Part shown: piece by piece, positions 1 through 11,501 of the stretch | Layout of the letters: the number at the start of each line of letters is the position of its first letter | Numbering within the stretch: the stretch's first letter is position 1 | Assembly (NCBI GenBank): GCA_023105745.1 | Contig: JALGQZ010000011.1 | Coordinates: forward strand, 14,413,975 to 14,477,974 | Direction of reading: 5' to 3' | Source of the DNA: Austropuccinia psidii | Taxonomy: Eukaryota; Basidiomycota; Pucciniomycetes; Pucciniales; Sphaerophragmiaceae | Length of the DNA: 64,000 bases | Notes under the pieces: generated by a model | The model's input: the letters and a program-made list of their open reading frames with translations, nothing else | What the model was told of the DNA's origin: nothing | The model's database searches: none | Translations under genes and position numbers: made by a program

Positions 1-1
1 T

Positions 2-568
2 CCAACAGCAAGCAGTTTCAAGATAATGCTTGACAAAGCAAGACACCATGCAAACAGATGCATGCAAGATTTCTTTAAATATGCAAAAGAAAGATGGGAT
101 AAAGGTCATAAGCCACCTGACTTCAAAATAGGGGACTTGGTTTTAGTATCAACCCTTAATTTCAATAACATAAAAGGCACAAAGAAATTGAAAGATTCCT
201 TTGCAGGATCATTTATGATAAAAGCACTCCATGGACCCAATGCTGTGCAATTAGAACTCACAGGTGAACTAATGAACAAACACCCAACTTTCCCTGTAAG
301 TCTGATAAAACCTTACAGTTCAAGTGACAAGGAGTTATTTCCACTAAGAAATAAACCCCCACTTGAGATTCCCCCCTTGGAGGAAGGAGAAGAAAAGAAA
401 ATAGTAAAAGTCCTTAAAGAAAGAAGGACAAGAAACAAAAAAGAAAGGGAATACCTTGTGAGGTATAGAAATTCAACTCAAGAAGATGAATGGCTACTTG
501 AGAAAGATATAACAAATGCTGATAAATTACTAAGAAGGTTCAGACATGAAAGAAAACCTGAAAAATAA
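2..568 (+). CDS. Ty3/Gypsy polyprotein C-terminus: integrase end plus chromodomain (element G, partial)
   Basis: The frame is open from base 2 and the element continues off the left edge. It encodes the last ~188 residues of a Pol polyprotein. The first part is the integrase C-terminal GPY/F-like module (GDLVLVSTLNFNNIKG, then FPVSLIKPY). A lysine-rich linker follows, then a chromodomain-like end with YLVRYRN and DEWLLE. In chromoviruses this module steers integration toward marked chromatin. No stop or frameshift is visible in this piece, unlike every other pol in the window. The stop at 566-568 is followed by a short untranslated stretch, a polypurine tract and the LTR. It is clearly related to the minus-strand element F at 29499-41843. 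Family assignment is firm; whether the whole element is intact cannot be seen. Confidence 0.9.
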   Translation, partial: PTASSFKIMLDKARHHANRCMQDFFKYAKERWDKGHKPPDFKIGDLVLVSTLNFNNIKGTKKLKDSFAGSFMIKALHGPNAVQLELTGELMNKHPTFPVSLIKPYSSSDKELFPLRNKPPLEIPPLEEGEEKKIVKVLKERRTRNKKEREYLVRYRNSTQEDEWLLEKDITNADKLLRRFRHERKPEK

Positions 569-687
569 AAAAAAGTTAAGCATTATTGAGCTTCAAGACT
601 AACAAAGTCTATTGAAGAGGTAGGACAGTGGATGATACCCTAATCACATATATCAGATTGTGGTACAATCTTTTTGGTGGTAGGGAA
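569..687 (+). other. 3' untranslated region and polypurine tract of element G
   Basis: Non-coding stretch between the polyprotein stop and the LTR. Bases 671-687 are rich in G, T and A and end in tagggaa directly before the LTR's TG. They match the inferred polypurine tract of element F (minus strand, around 31406-31425), the expected primer site for plus-strand DNA synthesis. Confidence 0.7.
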
Positions 688-2710
688 TGTGAGCCTTTGA
701 GATATGACCACATACCCAATAAGGTCACAAAAAAGACTCAGAATAATTATACCTTTAATATAATTATATTAAAATTAATTAGAATAATTATACACTAAAA
801 ATAATTACTCAAATATACAAAAAATACCATAAATTGGTACTAAAATTGGTTTAACTTAAAAACCAATGAATCAACATGTAAAACAAATTATACCATTGGA
901 TTCCCCATGGAAAAATACACATATACCATTTTTATGGCATATCTGTAAAGTCAATATTTAAGGAATTATAAGGTATAATACCTTATAAAAACCATAAAAA
1001 CTTATTTATCTCAGAGACTAATGAAACAACATGTGAAATAAATTGTACCAGTGGATTCCCCACAAAATTCCACATATAAAACAATTAATAAGCTAATTTC
1101 CAATGTTAATACTTAAGGAATTATCCTGAATATATGCACTTTTTTGGTCAACGCATATATTCAAGGATCATAGCTAATATCTTCTAAACTATACATGATA
1201 GAATGATGAACCAAAAATAAAGTTACCACGTCATTACTGTAAGAACACAGATATGAACTTTATTTTACAAATTATAAACAAGGTTAAAACCTATGATGAA
1301 TTATTGATAAAAATCAACAGAGCTGTTGACCACTTTGTTGTGAAAGTGTTCCAAACTTAAAAAAAAGTACACAGTTAGATTCTACTAGTTTATTTGAGAA
1401 GAATGACGTAATTTTTATTATTAAATTCAGGGTATAACCCCCTGAAATCAAGGTTTGAAGTTTAAAATATTGAATTTTGACAGAAAAGATGAGTTACAAG
1501 AAAAATCATCAAAAATAGAGTTTTGATGATGTAATGAAAAGCTCTTGGCAGCATAATAAGGTTATGTCAGGCTATCAGAATTCACTCTCTGAATTGCTGT
1601 AGCGTGCAAACCTTAAAATATTTTGAGGATCAAAGTTTGAGCTTAAATTGAGCTGTTATGATCACATACTGTAACCTTAAATTAAGTTTAACAGTCTTAA
1701 GAGTGATAAAATTGGTGAATACTATTAGTTTATGATTAAAACTAATAAAATCCACGAAATTCGGGGTTCTGCCAAGCCTCTGATGTCATCAAACTTAGAG
1801 TTACAGTGATAACTCTAAATAATGGTGTAATAATGATGCAATATGGTTTGATCATGATGTAATCACCCTCAAACCTTAAAATATTGATCAATTCCAGTGG
1901 ATATGATCAGTAAACGTCTACTAGAAGCCTGTTGGACTCTAGGAGGGAGGTATTTACTATAAATAGAGCTCTTTTTACTCTATTTACCCCTCAGACGCAT
2001 CAAAAACATTAAATCAATTAAATCAAAGGTAATTTCTTTATTCTTTATATATAAAAGTATTATATTATTAAAGACCAAAGACCTCCTTACTATAATCATC
2101 TATTTTGACGTGATTAAATCATTTATTTAATTGTTTTTGTTAAAAATCTCTATAAAACTCATTTCCACGTAAAAATCCAGAATAATTTGTAATTTTCTTT
2201 GTTTTTATTGTAAATACAATTTGAAAAGGTTGTATTTATATTTTTTGGCGTAAAATACTTCAAAATTATTATATTAAGTGTTAAAAGTAGGTTATTTTCT
2301 CTTATTATAATAATTTCTCTATTATTACTCTCTTAATAATTCTTTAATTAATATAAATAGTATTTATATTAATTCATAACTTTAATATTAGTAATATTAT
2401 TGTTATTAATTGTTTTTTATTAATAAAAAACAATTTTTCACGCTTTTATTATTTGTTGGTAACAATAATAAAGAGCTTTTTAATATATTAATTATCTTAT
2501 ATTAATATATTTATTTATTATATTATATTTTATAATATAAATTATATTATTATATTTATTTAATAATATAATTATTTTACGCCATAATAATAATAATTAT
2601 TTATTATTATTATATTTTTAATCTTATTTATTCAATTTATAAGGACATTCAGAGTACAATAAGTAATAAATTAGTAAATTTTACTTATTGTTTCATAGTC
2701 AAACCTTACA
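688..2710 (+). repeat. 3' LTR of element G (LTR-3 family)
   Basis: It begins TGTGAGCC right after the polypurine tract and ends ACCTTACA, giving TGT...ACA termini. The start matches both LTRs of F and the end is a variant of the F end (TTCATAG, then CTTACA). Length is 2023 bp against about 1.9 kb in F. The last 400 bp are extremely AT-rich, with runs of TTATTA. A TATA box lies at 1958-1965. Confidence 0.8.
1958..1965 (+). promoter_or_regulatory. Probable TATA box in LTR of element G
   Basis: TATAAATA lies in a less AT-rich stretch between a G-rich block (aggagggagg, 1940s) and a pyrimidine-rich run. This is a typical U3/R arrangement for an LTR promoter. The transcription start would lie about 25-35 bp downstream, near the ctctttttactc motif. 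Inferred from sequence only. Confidence 0.5.
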
Positions 2711-2879
2711 CTTAGAAGTACTACCACTTGATCAAAGTGAAGAGAAAAAGGTGCTGAAAGTCTTGAAAGAAAGAAGACTTAGGGGAAAAAATGAAAGAGA
2801 ATACTTAGTCAGATACAGAAACCCATAACATGAAGATGAGTGGCTTTCAGAAAGTAAGATACCTGATTCCTAAAGCCAG
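2711..2879 (+). pseudogene. Stray chromodomain fragment of a Ty3/Gypsy polyprotein
   Basis: Read from 2712, this gives a short chromodomain tail: LDQSEEKKVLKVLKERR, then EYLVRYRNP, stop, HEDEWLSESKIPDS, stop. Both stops look like glutamine codons changed to TAA. It matches the C-terminal end of the F/G polyproteins but is not preceded by integrase. It sits between two copies of the same LTR tail, so it is the remnant of an internal region lost by recombination or deletion. Confidence 0.75.
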
Positions 2880-3211
2880 GTTATTTCCTTGTATTATAAT
2901 AGTTTTCTCTATTATTAATATAAATTGTATTGATATTAATATATAACCTTAATATTGGTAATATTATTGTTACAAATTTCTATTTATTAATAAATAGGAA
3001 TTTTTTAAGCATTTATTAACTGTTGGTAACATCAATAAATAGCAATAAATGTATTAATTCTTAATGTTATATTCTTTTTATTATGTAATTATAATAATTT
3101 GTTATTATTATAATTTTTTTCAGCTTATTTCTCATTAAGATTAGGACATCCATAGTACAATAATTGAAATATTAGTAATTTTTACTTATTGTTTCATAGT
3201 CAAACCTTCCA
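2878..3211 (+). repeat. Second, partial copy of the LTR-3 tail
   Basis: This repeats the last ~420 bp of the LTR (2287-2710) with small deletions: aggttatttt, ctctattatt, the taatattattgtta block, and the closing TTGTTTCATAGTCAAACCTT. It ends CCTTCCA instead of CCTTACA. With the chromodomain fragment in front it forms pol-end plus LTR-end, with the front of the LTR missing. This suggests a collapsed tandem or deleted second element. Confidence 0.7.
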
Positions 3212-4639
3212 TTTATAGACACATCTTAAATATATATTCATAGAGTTTAATTCAACTATTCATTAAATTAATAGTGATTTTCTTACACTTATTTATGATA
3301 GAATTAAAAAAAAAATTATCATAGAATTATATATCAATTTTTTCATTTTGTTTGTTTTTAGTACTTAATATTACTGCAATGATGATATATTTATTTTTAA
3401 TGATATATTAGACCCACTATTACACATAAACCAAAATAAAGATACAACCAGATAAATAAATAAATATTTGTAAAGATAGATCACACCATGCAAATCTTAT
3501 TCCTTTTTTCAAAGAGAACTGGAGATTAATTCATTTGAATATAGAAGAGGGTAGATATTGCCCTTCAAATTATTATTCATTTAATAATATAAAGTTATCA
3601 ATGTAATATATATATATATATATATATTATCTATTTATGAGTTCATCATTATTTTTATCTTGACGCTATAATTGAAATTTAATATTTTTCTTCAAAAGTA
3701 TTTTCAAAGTGCTTTTCTTTTTGCTTAGAAAGCTCAATAGTAATTTGAAAAGAATTTTAAGATCAAAATATGATTAACTAATTGAAATAACTTAAAGATC
3801 TTAAACATTTTCTATAATAAACTTTGAAACTCTTTATATATCATAGATCAATATAAAAGACCTATTACACTCTCAGGTTTTTTGATAAGCTTTTGTGTAT
3901 ATTGAAAAAACTCAACCTCTCAAAGATCAATGTGGATTGTAATAAATTACTAATACACTAATATTTTTATTGGATAAACTCAATAAATTATAAAAATTTA
4001 ATCAACAAAATTGACTAAAGCTAAAAATTTAGAGAGAAATAGAATTTGAGAATTTCTTTCTCTTTATTTTAAGCCTATAAATATTAATCATTAAATTATT
4101 TTTCATTCATTTCAAAAATTAATATAACCACTTATAAAGAAGTTTTATATAATTATTCTATACAAGATGAAATAGAACGCTATAAGACAAGTTGTTTTCT
4201 TTTGATATTTAATTCAAGCATAAGAATAAATAATCTTCAAAATAATTTTAAATAAATGGAAAGAATTATCATTAACTGCAAAATATTATCTTTAGTGACA
4301 TGCGAAAATGATATATGTTTTTCAAATAATTTACAATTATTGTATTCTTGACTTAAGATGATATTGATTAATCTACCGGAATTATACGTTAATAATTACT
4401 TATATAACGCTTCAAAATAATTTTTTATTAAATAAAAACAAATTTTAAGTTGAAATTAGAGATGAGTAAAATAATAACCATATTCATGTTTTCAGATTTT
4501 TTTATCATGAAGTCAAAAGGTTGAAATTTAATCAAGAGGTGAATAATTAAATTATTTAGGGTAGGCAAAATTCCATAATATTGAATAAAGCTAATTCTAA
4601 TAAGAACTGATACAATTGGTATGATGGAATCACATTCCT
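3212..4639. other. AT-rich intergenic DNA
   Basis: No open frame of note and no recognisable TE domain. It contains a TA dinucleotide run at 3606-3627 and otherwise low-complexity A/T sequence. Confidence 0.6.
3606..3627. repeat. TA microsatellite
   Basis: Eleven uninterrupted TA dinucleotides within AT-rich DNA. Confidence 0.9.
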
Positions 4640-4642
4640 GGC

Positions 4643-5480
4643 TTGAAAGTTATCAAAACATTTGGATCAGTCTTGGTAGAAAAAATAGCAGATTTGGTAA
4701 GGCTCAATCTATATATAGAATTCCACAATAGTCTCAATCAAAAGGAAAGTAATATCATTCATTCCAATGTTTTACAACTTATTTCTCAAACGGTATCACA
4801 TGTCGCCACTCAATTATGCCCTAGGGGTTAGATTCATTTGATACTTGGGCTGCTGGTGTTGTAGAAAGTGGAAGACATAGCAATGTGCCATTGACTTATG
4901 GAAAGGTTTTGACTTCAATCATCAGGGTGTATTGGTGTCAGGAAGGAAGGTCCCACAGTGACTAACTTTCCAGGTTATAGAGCTTATGCTTCGGGTCAGA
5001 TTTTCAGTACACTTGGCACAAATAACATTTTATTGCAGCCATGGTACGTTCAATAAAATTCCTAGTCAACCTGTAGCGATAGAATTCCAAAAAGGATTGT
5101 CTGCGCTAGTTGAAACTCATAAAGTAAGCAAGGTTTTTAGTTGAAGAAACAGTTAGAACTTTTGAAAAAACCCAAGGGAATTCCTCTCAATTTCTAGAAG
5201 CACATTCAGAACAGAAGGCCCAAGACCACACAATAAATCGATCCAATTTTTGAGCTAATGATGGTCAAGATAGATCTAAGCCAACATGGCAATGGAAGCA
5301 TTACAAAATAACATATGATTAACATTACTCCCAATGACTACACTAACAAATTTGCCGTATGAACCTTGGGGAACCCTAAGCTTTGAGGCTCAAGAAATGT
5401 TTGTATTCTAAGAAGATAGTCTTTTTATTTCTATCATTTAATCAATATTATCCGTCGAACCTGTCACTCATACCTATACT
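4643..5480 (+). pseudogene. Possible decayed protein-coding gene, product not recognised
   Basis: Base composition becomes more balanced here than in the flanking AT-rich DNA. Several short protein-like segments follow one another on the plus strand in changing frames. They include SFDTWAAGVVESGRHSNVPL near 4830, TVTNFPGYRAYASGQIFST near 4955, and IPSQPVAIEFQKGLSAL near 5055. They look like exons of an extracellular-type protein, but stops and frame changes separate them and no consistent splice pattern could be built. A 62-residue frame at 4643-4831 may be the first piece. I do not recognise the family. It is offered as a decayed gene because the segments are coding-like, not because of a match. 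Confidence 0.3.
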
Positions 5481-5485
5481 GTACT

Positions 5486-6480
5486 GTGCCGAACCAGGTA
5501 GAGTTAAATATCTCACAAACGGAGCCGATGAATCTCCTCCCTGCTTTTACTTATGAGCGTAGTTTTTTGTCTTCTTTCATCATCTTGTATTTCATTTTTT
5601 TCAGGCTGGTTGATTTTGACAGAATAGCTCTATGCCATCCTATGGAAGCAAAAGTCAAGTGGTATAATGATATCATACAGCTACTTTGAATTATCACCCA
5701 TATTATTCAAATTTCGCTATCAATATTTGTAGGTTTTGTTTTTCCAGCTTTTCTTTGATAGTATATAATAAAATGAGTTCAAAGAACATGTAATCTTGAC
5801 TGCCTCTCGCCACTTCTGAATGTGCTCTCATGTCAAGACTGATCTGGGTCTTGTAGTAGTAATTAGGCTCCTGAAAGGTTGAAGAAAACGGTGAAATTGT
5901 TAACGCCAAGGGCCTGCCTCAAAATATTCCATTGCAAGCTCAGATCAGATCATCCCTCTTTCTAGTTGCAAGTTTGAAACAGTTTCTTTTCAAGCGAAGA
6001 TATTGCTGGCAAGGTAGACACGCAGCGATCTGTCGATAGACTTTTGACTTTGACTGTGATACAAACGACCGTTGGGTATTGCGCCAATAGCGAAACAACA
6101 TACCTCACAAGCATTGCTAGGGCAATCCTCGGCACCTTCGACAGAGTAGCATTTGGCTGGAATCATTGGTAGGTAGCCCAAAAGGTTAGTTGAGTCAGCT
6201 AAGTTTGAGAACCGAATTCTTTTTGTCGACAAGGACCAGCGGATGAAACTTCACGGGCATTGTTGCACCAATTCTCGGATTCGACTTGCTTTCGACGGGA
6301 TCGGAATGGCACCGCAGCAAATTCTTCAATCCAACTTGCCTTCAAGACGAGCAAAGTCCGTGCGAAACTTTCAGCATATATTGGATTCTTTGTCTACACT
6401 ATTTGGAATTCAGAGGCTTCGGCGTCGTTACTAACGCGTCAATGTATGTCAAATGCCGGTGAGTAATACAACGCCTGACC
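5486..6480. other. Unassigned, CpG-containing sequence upstream of the protease gene
   Basis: Composition is gene-like and CG dinucleotides are frequent, especially 6000-6480. Several frames are open on both strands: an 80-residue cysteine-containing frame at 6232-5990 on minus, and a 63-residue frame at 6243-6434 on plus. Plus-strand 5550-5604 ends in a pyrimidine run and CAG that resembles a 3' splice site. No frame stands out and no family is recognised. It could be exons of an unknown gene or the regulatory region of the protease. Confidence 0.3.
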
Positions 6481-6928
6481 TTGTTGCGTTTTTGCTCACG
6501 CTGATTTATGACGGTCCCCTTTGTTACCATCTCAACCTAACGACGTAGTATTGTAGCTTGATCATTAGGCGTTGCTTTCAAGACCTAGCTACAATGTTCT
6601 TTCTCATTCAGCAAGGCTGCAAAAACGCCTGCTGCTCAAGTCGAGTAACACATCTTCTCGACTTTTTTTAATGGTAGGTCATGAACCCTAATTTAATATT
6701 GTATTATTCAGTTTCAACTTGCAGGGAAACGTTCGCTCTTATTATCAAGGAGCATTGCAGCTCTTAGCTGTAGTGCATCATCACAAGACTTGTAAATTTA
6801 CGCCTTGGAAAATTCATCCCAACTTACCATTTTATCATTTTGATTTGGCGAAATCTATTTAATGTGGCATTAATCGTCTAAAATGTGAGAAAACCCTCTA
6901 CTAACTCAAGCTTGATGTCAGAAGACTA

Positions 6929-9037
6929 ATGGAACTTACAGCCTTTATTCCCAGAAGCGTGACCGGTTGGAAGTTGTTGCAATCCTTTTCAAGTACAACC
7001 CAAGCGTTGACCCCAGTGACTTGGATGCTTGTAAAATTCACCGAAACTTACTCGCTAGGTCTCGTGATTCTTTGCGCAGCTCTTATATTCTTTCATGAAG
7101 CTAGCCTCAAACCCCAAGGAAAATCCTTACCAGTTTATGTTCCTCTTGAATACCACACTCCGGGATACTCAGTCTTCGATCGGGCCGATCCATCTCTTGC
7201 CTTGGAAAACTGGGCTATAGAGGCAGCCCATAAGTTAATTGACCGATACGGTCAAGGCAAAGACGCTGCCCCTGTTTCTTCAAAGCGAAATAATTATTTA
7301 CATTCCCGCCAAGTAGCAAGTATTGATCTTACAAATGCTTTTTCGGATGCAATTTATGTTGGGTCTATCGCTATTGGCACACCACCCCAAAAGTTTAATG
7401 TCCGTTTCCTTTTTCCCTTTGATGAGTTGAAAGTTACTTCATATATTAAAATAATTCCAACTTCTCCTTCTTGCTTAGATGATTAGTCAGTCTATTCGGT
7501 TTTCTTTCCAGTTGATTTATACTCTAACTAACCAAAAAAAAAATCTTCATAGTGGATACTGGCTCCGCCGATATATGGGTTTCAGATATCGGTTGTGGAA
7601 CAGAAAAAGGTTGTCCAGATTCAGCTAAAAGGTTCCATCCGGACGTTTCCACGTCGTACAAAAATTTGGAACAGTCTTTTAAAGTCCAATACGGATCTGG
7701 AAAAGCAAGAGGACATCTTGCTTCGGATTCTATTACCCTGGGTGAACTAACTGTAACTGGTCAAAGCTTCGGACTTTGCGATCAGGTTGATAACATTTTA
7801 AAACCAGGATTAGATATAAGTGGAATAATGGGTTTGGCCTGGAGGGGTATTGCCACAAGTTCTTCCATACCGGCTTGGGAGTCTCTTGTATTACAGAATG
7901 CTCTTCAAGAGCCAGTTATTTCATTCGCCCTCAAACGTCAGATAGACAACCACTCACACAGTAGGTTCTTTCACAAAATAAAGTGCAAGAACCATAACTG
8001 ATTACTTCAGTGGCAGAAAAGGATAGTGACCCAGCCATAAAACCCGGAGGTGTAATGACTATTGGTGGAACCAACGCCAGCCACTATAAAGGCAACATTC
8101 AATACATCCCACTCTCAAAAGACCCTACATATTGGCTTATAACACTGCGTTCCTTAACTGTCGGGGACACTCAAATTGATATTGGAAAGCCAGATGCGGC
8201 CATAGACACAGGTGAGACAGCTTTTTAATAACAACATTTAGGTGCCCCAAGAAATTTAAGGCTCAAGTGTTGAAAACCTTTGAGGTACATCACTCATTGG
8301 GGGTCCCGCCAGTGACTTGGAAAGAATTTTCAGAGCTGTTCCAGGTTCCGAATTAATGACAAGTGGCAGCTATAAAGGGTGAGCCTTTTTTTGTATCTTT
8401 CTTACAAAAAATATCGCAACGCATGTAACCTTTTTTTTGCAAAGTTACTGGGCTATACCGTGCCATAAAAAGCTTTGTATTTCAGTGCAATTCGGAAACG
8501 TGTCATACCCAATCGAGCCCGCAGATGTAAGTGTTTTTCTACAGTTTCTGTGACGGGGTACTTGTTTGCTAGTACTTAATCTTACTCCCTCAGTTGGATT
8601 TAGGGAAATTTCCCAAGCGGAATCTCTGCATAACAGCTTTTTTCACCATTGAGAATTCTAGCGCCAAGCCAAATGTTCCCCGATGGATCTTTGGTGCTGC
8701 GTTTTTGGTAAGAGTTTTTTTTTGATTTTGGCAGCAAGGGTCTAACTGACAGACGCTTTCCCTACACTCTTCAATCTAGAAAAATGTCTATGTAGTATTC
8801 CGTGCCGCACCACCATCAATCGGCTTTGCTGAACTATCTCCCCACTTCACAGGAAGGACGACAGTGGCGCCCACTCAAATTATTAACTCAAGATTGAAGG
8901 CAGAATTTCCCGGGGGTAGAAGCCAGCATCTTTCTCAAAAAAATGAAGCTAGGCGCATAAGCTTCTACAGGCTAGCCAACTTGATTTTAATTTTGGTAGC
9001 TATTCACCTGCCAATTGTACTCATGAAACCCGATTAA
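6929..9037 (+). CDS. Pepsin-family (A1) aspartic protease, seven exons, C-terminal membrane segment
   Basis: Seven exons join in frame with GT-AG introns: 6929-7403, 7553-7960, 8011-8211, 8285-8378, 8445-8526, 8594-8707, 8780-9037. They give 543 residues. The first catalytic motif DTGSADIW starts at Asp160, its codon just after intron 1. The second, AIDTGTSLIGG, has Asp360 and is rebuilt across intron 3. Flap-region (YGSGKARG) and C-lobe (PRWIFGAAFL) segments are present. An in-frame TAA lies just upstream of ATG 6929. A second ATG at 7025 (Met33) would put LGLVILCAALIFF right after the start, like a signal peptide, and may be the real start. Residues ~523-540 form a hydrophobic helix followed by KPD, so the protein is probably membrane-anchored in the secretory path or at the cell surface. 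Both catalytic Asp are kept and no stops interrupt it. It is the one intact host gene seen here. Confidence 0.88.
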
Positions 9038-11496
9038 ATAAGTTGGCCTGAGATTGAACTGTAAGTACTTTTAGAACTGACCTTCAACTAGCGAAACACA
9101 CGGGGATAAGATCAAAAAATATATATAACAAGATCTCCTAAGGAAGTTCACAGTTGGATTCATAAAATAAATGTTGATAATTTATCAGAGGGGGTTCGTT
9201 TGTTGTAAAATTTCAGTTTTTAATTTTTTGTTCTTGAGGTTTCACCAACACTCGTAATAGAAAAAGCTTCAAAAATGTATAAACGAAATCAAGTGCTTTA
9301 CAGATGATAATTCTATCAAAAGTAATTTATGTTACAGATGTCTTTGACTAAACGAAAATTTGAAAATAAATTCTCGAAATTAAGTACTGACCAGCACACT
9401 CTCTTTAATAAAAAAAGTCTTTTGATTTATAATATGAACTCCTTTGAAATAATATTAAACCCCATTCATCACTTCAATTCACTATTTTTGTCTTAAAAAT
9501 CTTTTTGTCTTATAATTTTTACTTTTTTTTGTATTGAATTGTAAAATAAAATTACAACTTTGATTTACTCAATGTTGAAAGTTTTCTGTTTTTTAAAAAA
9601 TAATGATGCTATTTCTTGTTTGATATAGCTATAACTTGATTGATTTTTTGAGAGAAAACAATATATATATAATATACATATGTTTTCTTTTTTAAAAATG
9701 TTGAAGAAATTTTTTTCATGTTTAATTAAAATAATAATAATAAGTGAGTTTGTGTTGAACAAATTATATATTTAAATCTTTCAATAAGAAATTTTTTATT
9801 GAGGTTAAATTAATTTAATATTCATTTTAGTCAAACTATGATTGATTCAATCTAAAGTTACCTTCTATTTCTATATATTTTTATCTTCTTTTACTTTTGT
9901 TTATAATGAGTTATCTTAAGCTAATTTTTAATCATTATTTTGAAGTAATTAAGAGTTCAATTTTTGTAATCTTAAGAAAATTATGATTTTTTTGTTGAAT
10001 TTCAATTTAAATTAAACAGTTTTTTTGCTTTTTTCAGGCTTATAAGATTATCAAGATGAAACAATCTTACATTTTTAACTTCATTTTCATTTTTTTCTTA
10101 ATTTAATTCGAAATTTAAACTTAAAAAAATTCACTATTAATAAATGTTTTTTGTTAAAATGAATTCAAAAAGTTTCAATTTTAACTTTGTTGAGGTTTTT
10201 AATTGAGTTTCTTGAACTTCTGAAAATAGGTAGGTTTTTGAAATTTGATTTATTTTTCAAAATTTTGATGAGTTATTCATGCAATTTAATTAATTTTTTT
10301 CATTTAATTTAATAGAAAACATTTTGATTTTTAGGCTTATAATTTTTTTATAATAGAAGTATAAATTATCTGAAAATTATTTGTCAATTTTAGTTGGAAA
10401 GAACAATCAGTTTTGGAAAGTCTTTCATGAGAAATAATTCAAACTTTAGAGTTATTATTAAATAGTATAATTTATCAATTATTGAATGAGAAATTATTAT
10501 TTAAAAATATTGGAAAATTCTAAAAGATGAGGGTTTTAATCCCTATCCTTTCAATGAAATCATAGATATATAGTCAAATTTATGGCAAGAAATTGTATTA
10601 CAAAAATTGAGGTTCTATATTATTTTTATTAAAAACCTCAGATTTTTAACTAATGTGTTTCCTTTTTTTTACACAAAAGAATGTTTTTTGTTCCCATCCA
10701 AAGGAAACCTTTTACAATTGGAATCATTTTGCACAAAAAAGAAAAGAGAAAGTGAAATTAAGACAAATTAGTTGAAATAGGGAAAAGTATTATCAATAAT
10801 CAAACTAAAAAAAGAAATCACACCAGGGGAAACACAGCTCTAAGTTCTGGTACTTGACTTTATATCAAAGAGGATCCTTTCTAAAATCACATTCCCATAA
10901 GTCAGTGGATTGCTAGGTTTCAAGGTTAAGTCATGGTAAGTTCACCTTCCATAGATGCAGCCATCAAGTACCAAAACTACTATTAGGTATGTATGTAACA
11001 AGGATACAAATTTCTTCATCCTTGAGATGTTTTTCATTTTAAAAAAATATTCCTGGGAAACAAAAGAAAATGTCTGGAAGGGGACAAAAGGTGAACTCCA
11101 GGATAATTCATTGAATGGTGTCTGGAATGAGCCAAAAGGTAAACTTTGGAATAAATAATTGAATAAATGCAATGATTACTAAGAAGCTAAGGTCGATAGT
11201 GACAAAAGAAGGCCTTCTCTGCTAGCATTCAGTAAATAAATTCTATAATTTGTATGAAGCTGAGGTCTATACTTCCAAAAGAAACCAAGCACAAGAAGGT
11301 GAGTTCTGGAAGTATTTAGTGAATAAATTCCATATTGAAGAAGCTAAGGTCCATACCAAAAAATGCATCCCAGGTCAAGAATAACTCATATAATTAATGA
11401 AAAAATTCCACAGAAGCTAAGGTGTAAGCTGTCAAATGAAGCCCAGATCCAGGATTCAAACTCTATGGAGTTCCAAAATATCTCTGAAAGGAGAAC
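9038..11496. other. AT-rich intergenic DNA downstream of the protease gene
   Basis: Mostly T-rich low-complexity sequence (9150-10750) with no convincing gene. From about 10800 the composition changes and a degenerate repeat appears (11183-11425). The short frames here overlap on both strands and look fortuitous. Confidence 0.6.
11183..11425 (+). repeat. Degenerate ~75-85 bp tandem repeat
   Basis: The motif GAAGCTAAGGT (one copy GAAGCTGAGGT) recurs at 11183, 11256, 11340 and 11413, spaced 73, 84 and 73 bp. It is usually preceded by a GAATAAATTC-like block. The copies are too diverged for a recent array. Confidence 0.5.
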
Positions 11497-11501
11497 AAAG
11501 G

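Noticed and set aside
5990..6232. 80-codon cysteine-containing minus-strand frame upstream of the protease
   Set aside because: Several other frames on both strands are equally open over the same bases; no start context or homology to decide.
8212..8241. A 30-bp intron 3 in the protease gene
   Set aside because: This shorter splice gives a stop soon after DTG. Ending the intron at 8284 instead restores DTGTSLIGGPASDLERIF, a normal A1 C-lobe.
10942..11172. Overlapping 76- and 67-codon frames on opposite strands near 11 kb
   Set aside because: Mirror-image frames in a repeat-like region with no domain; neither has supporting context.
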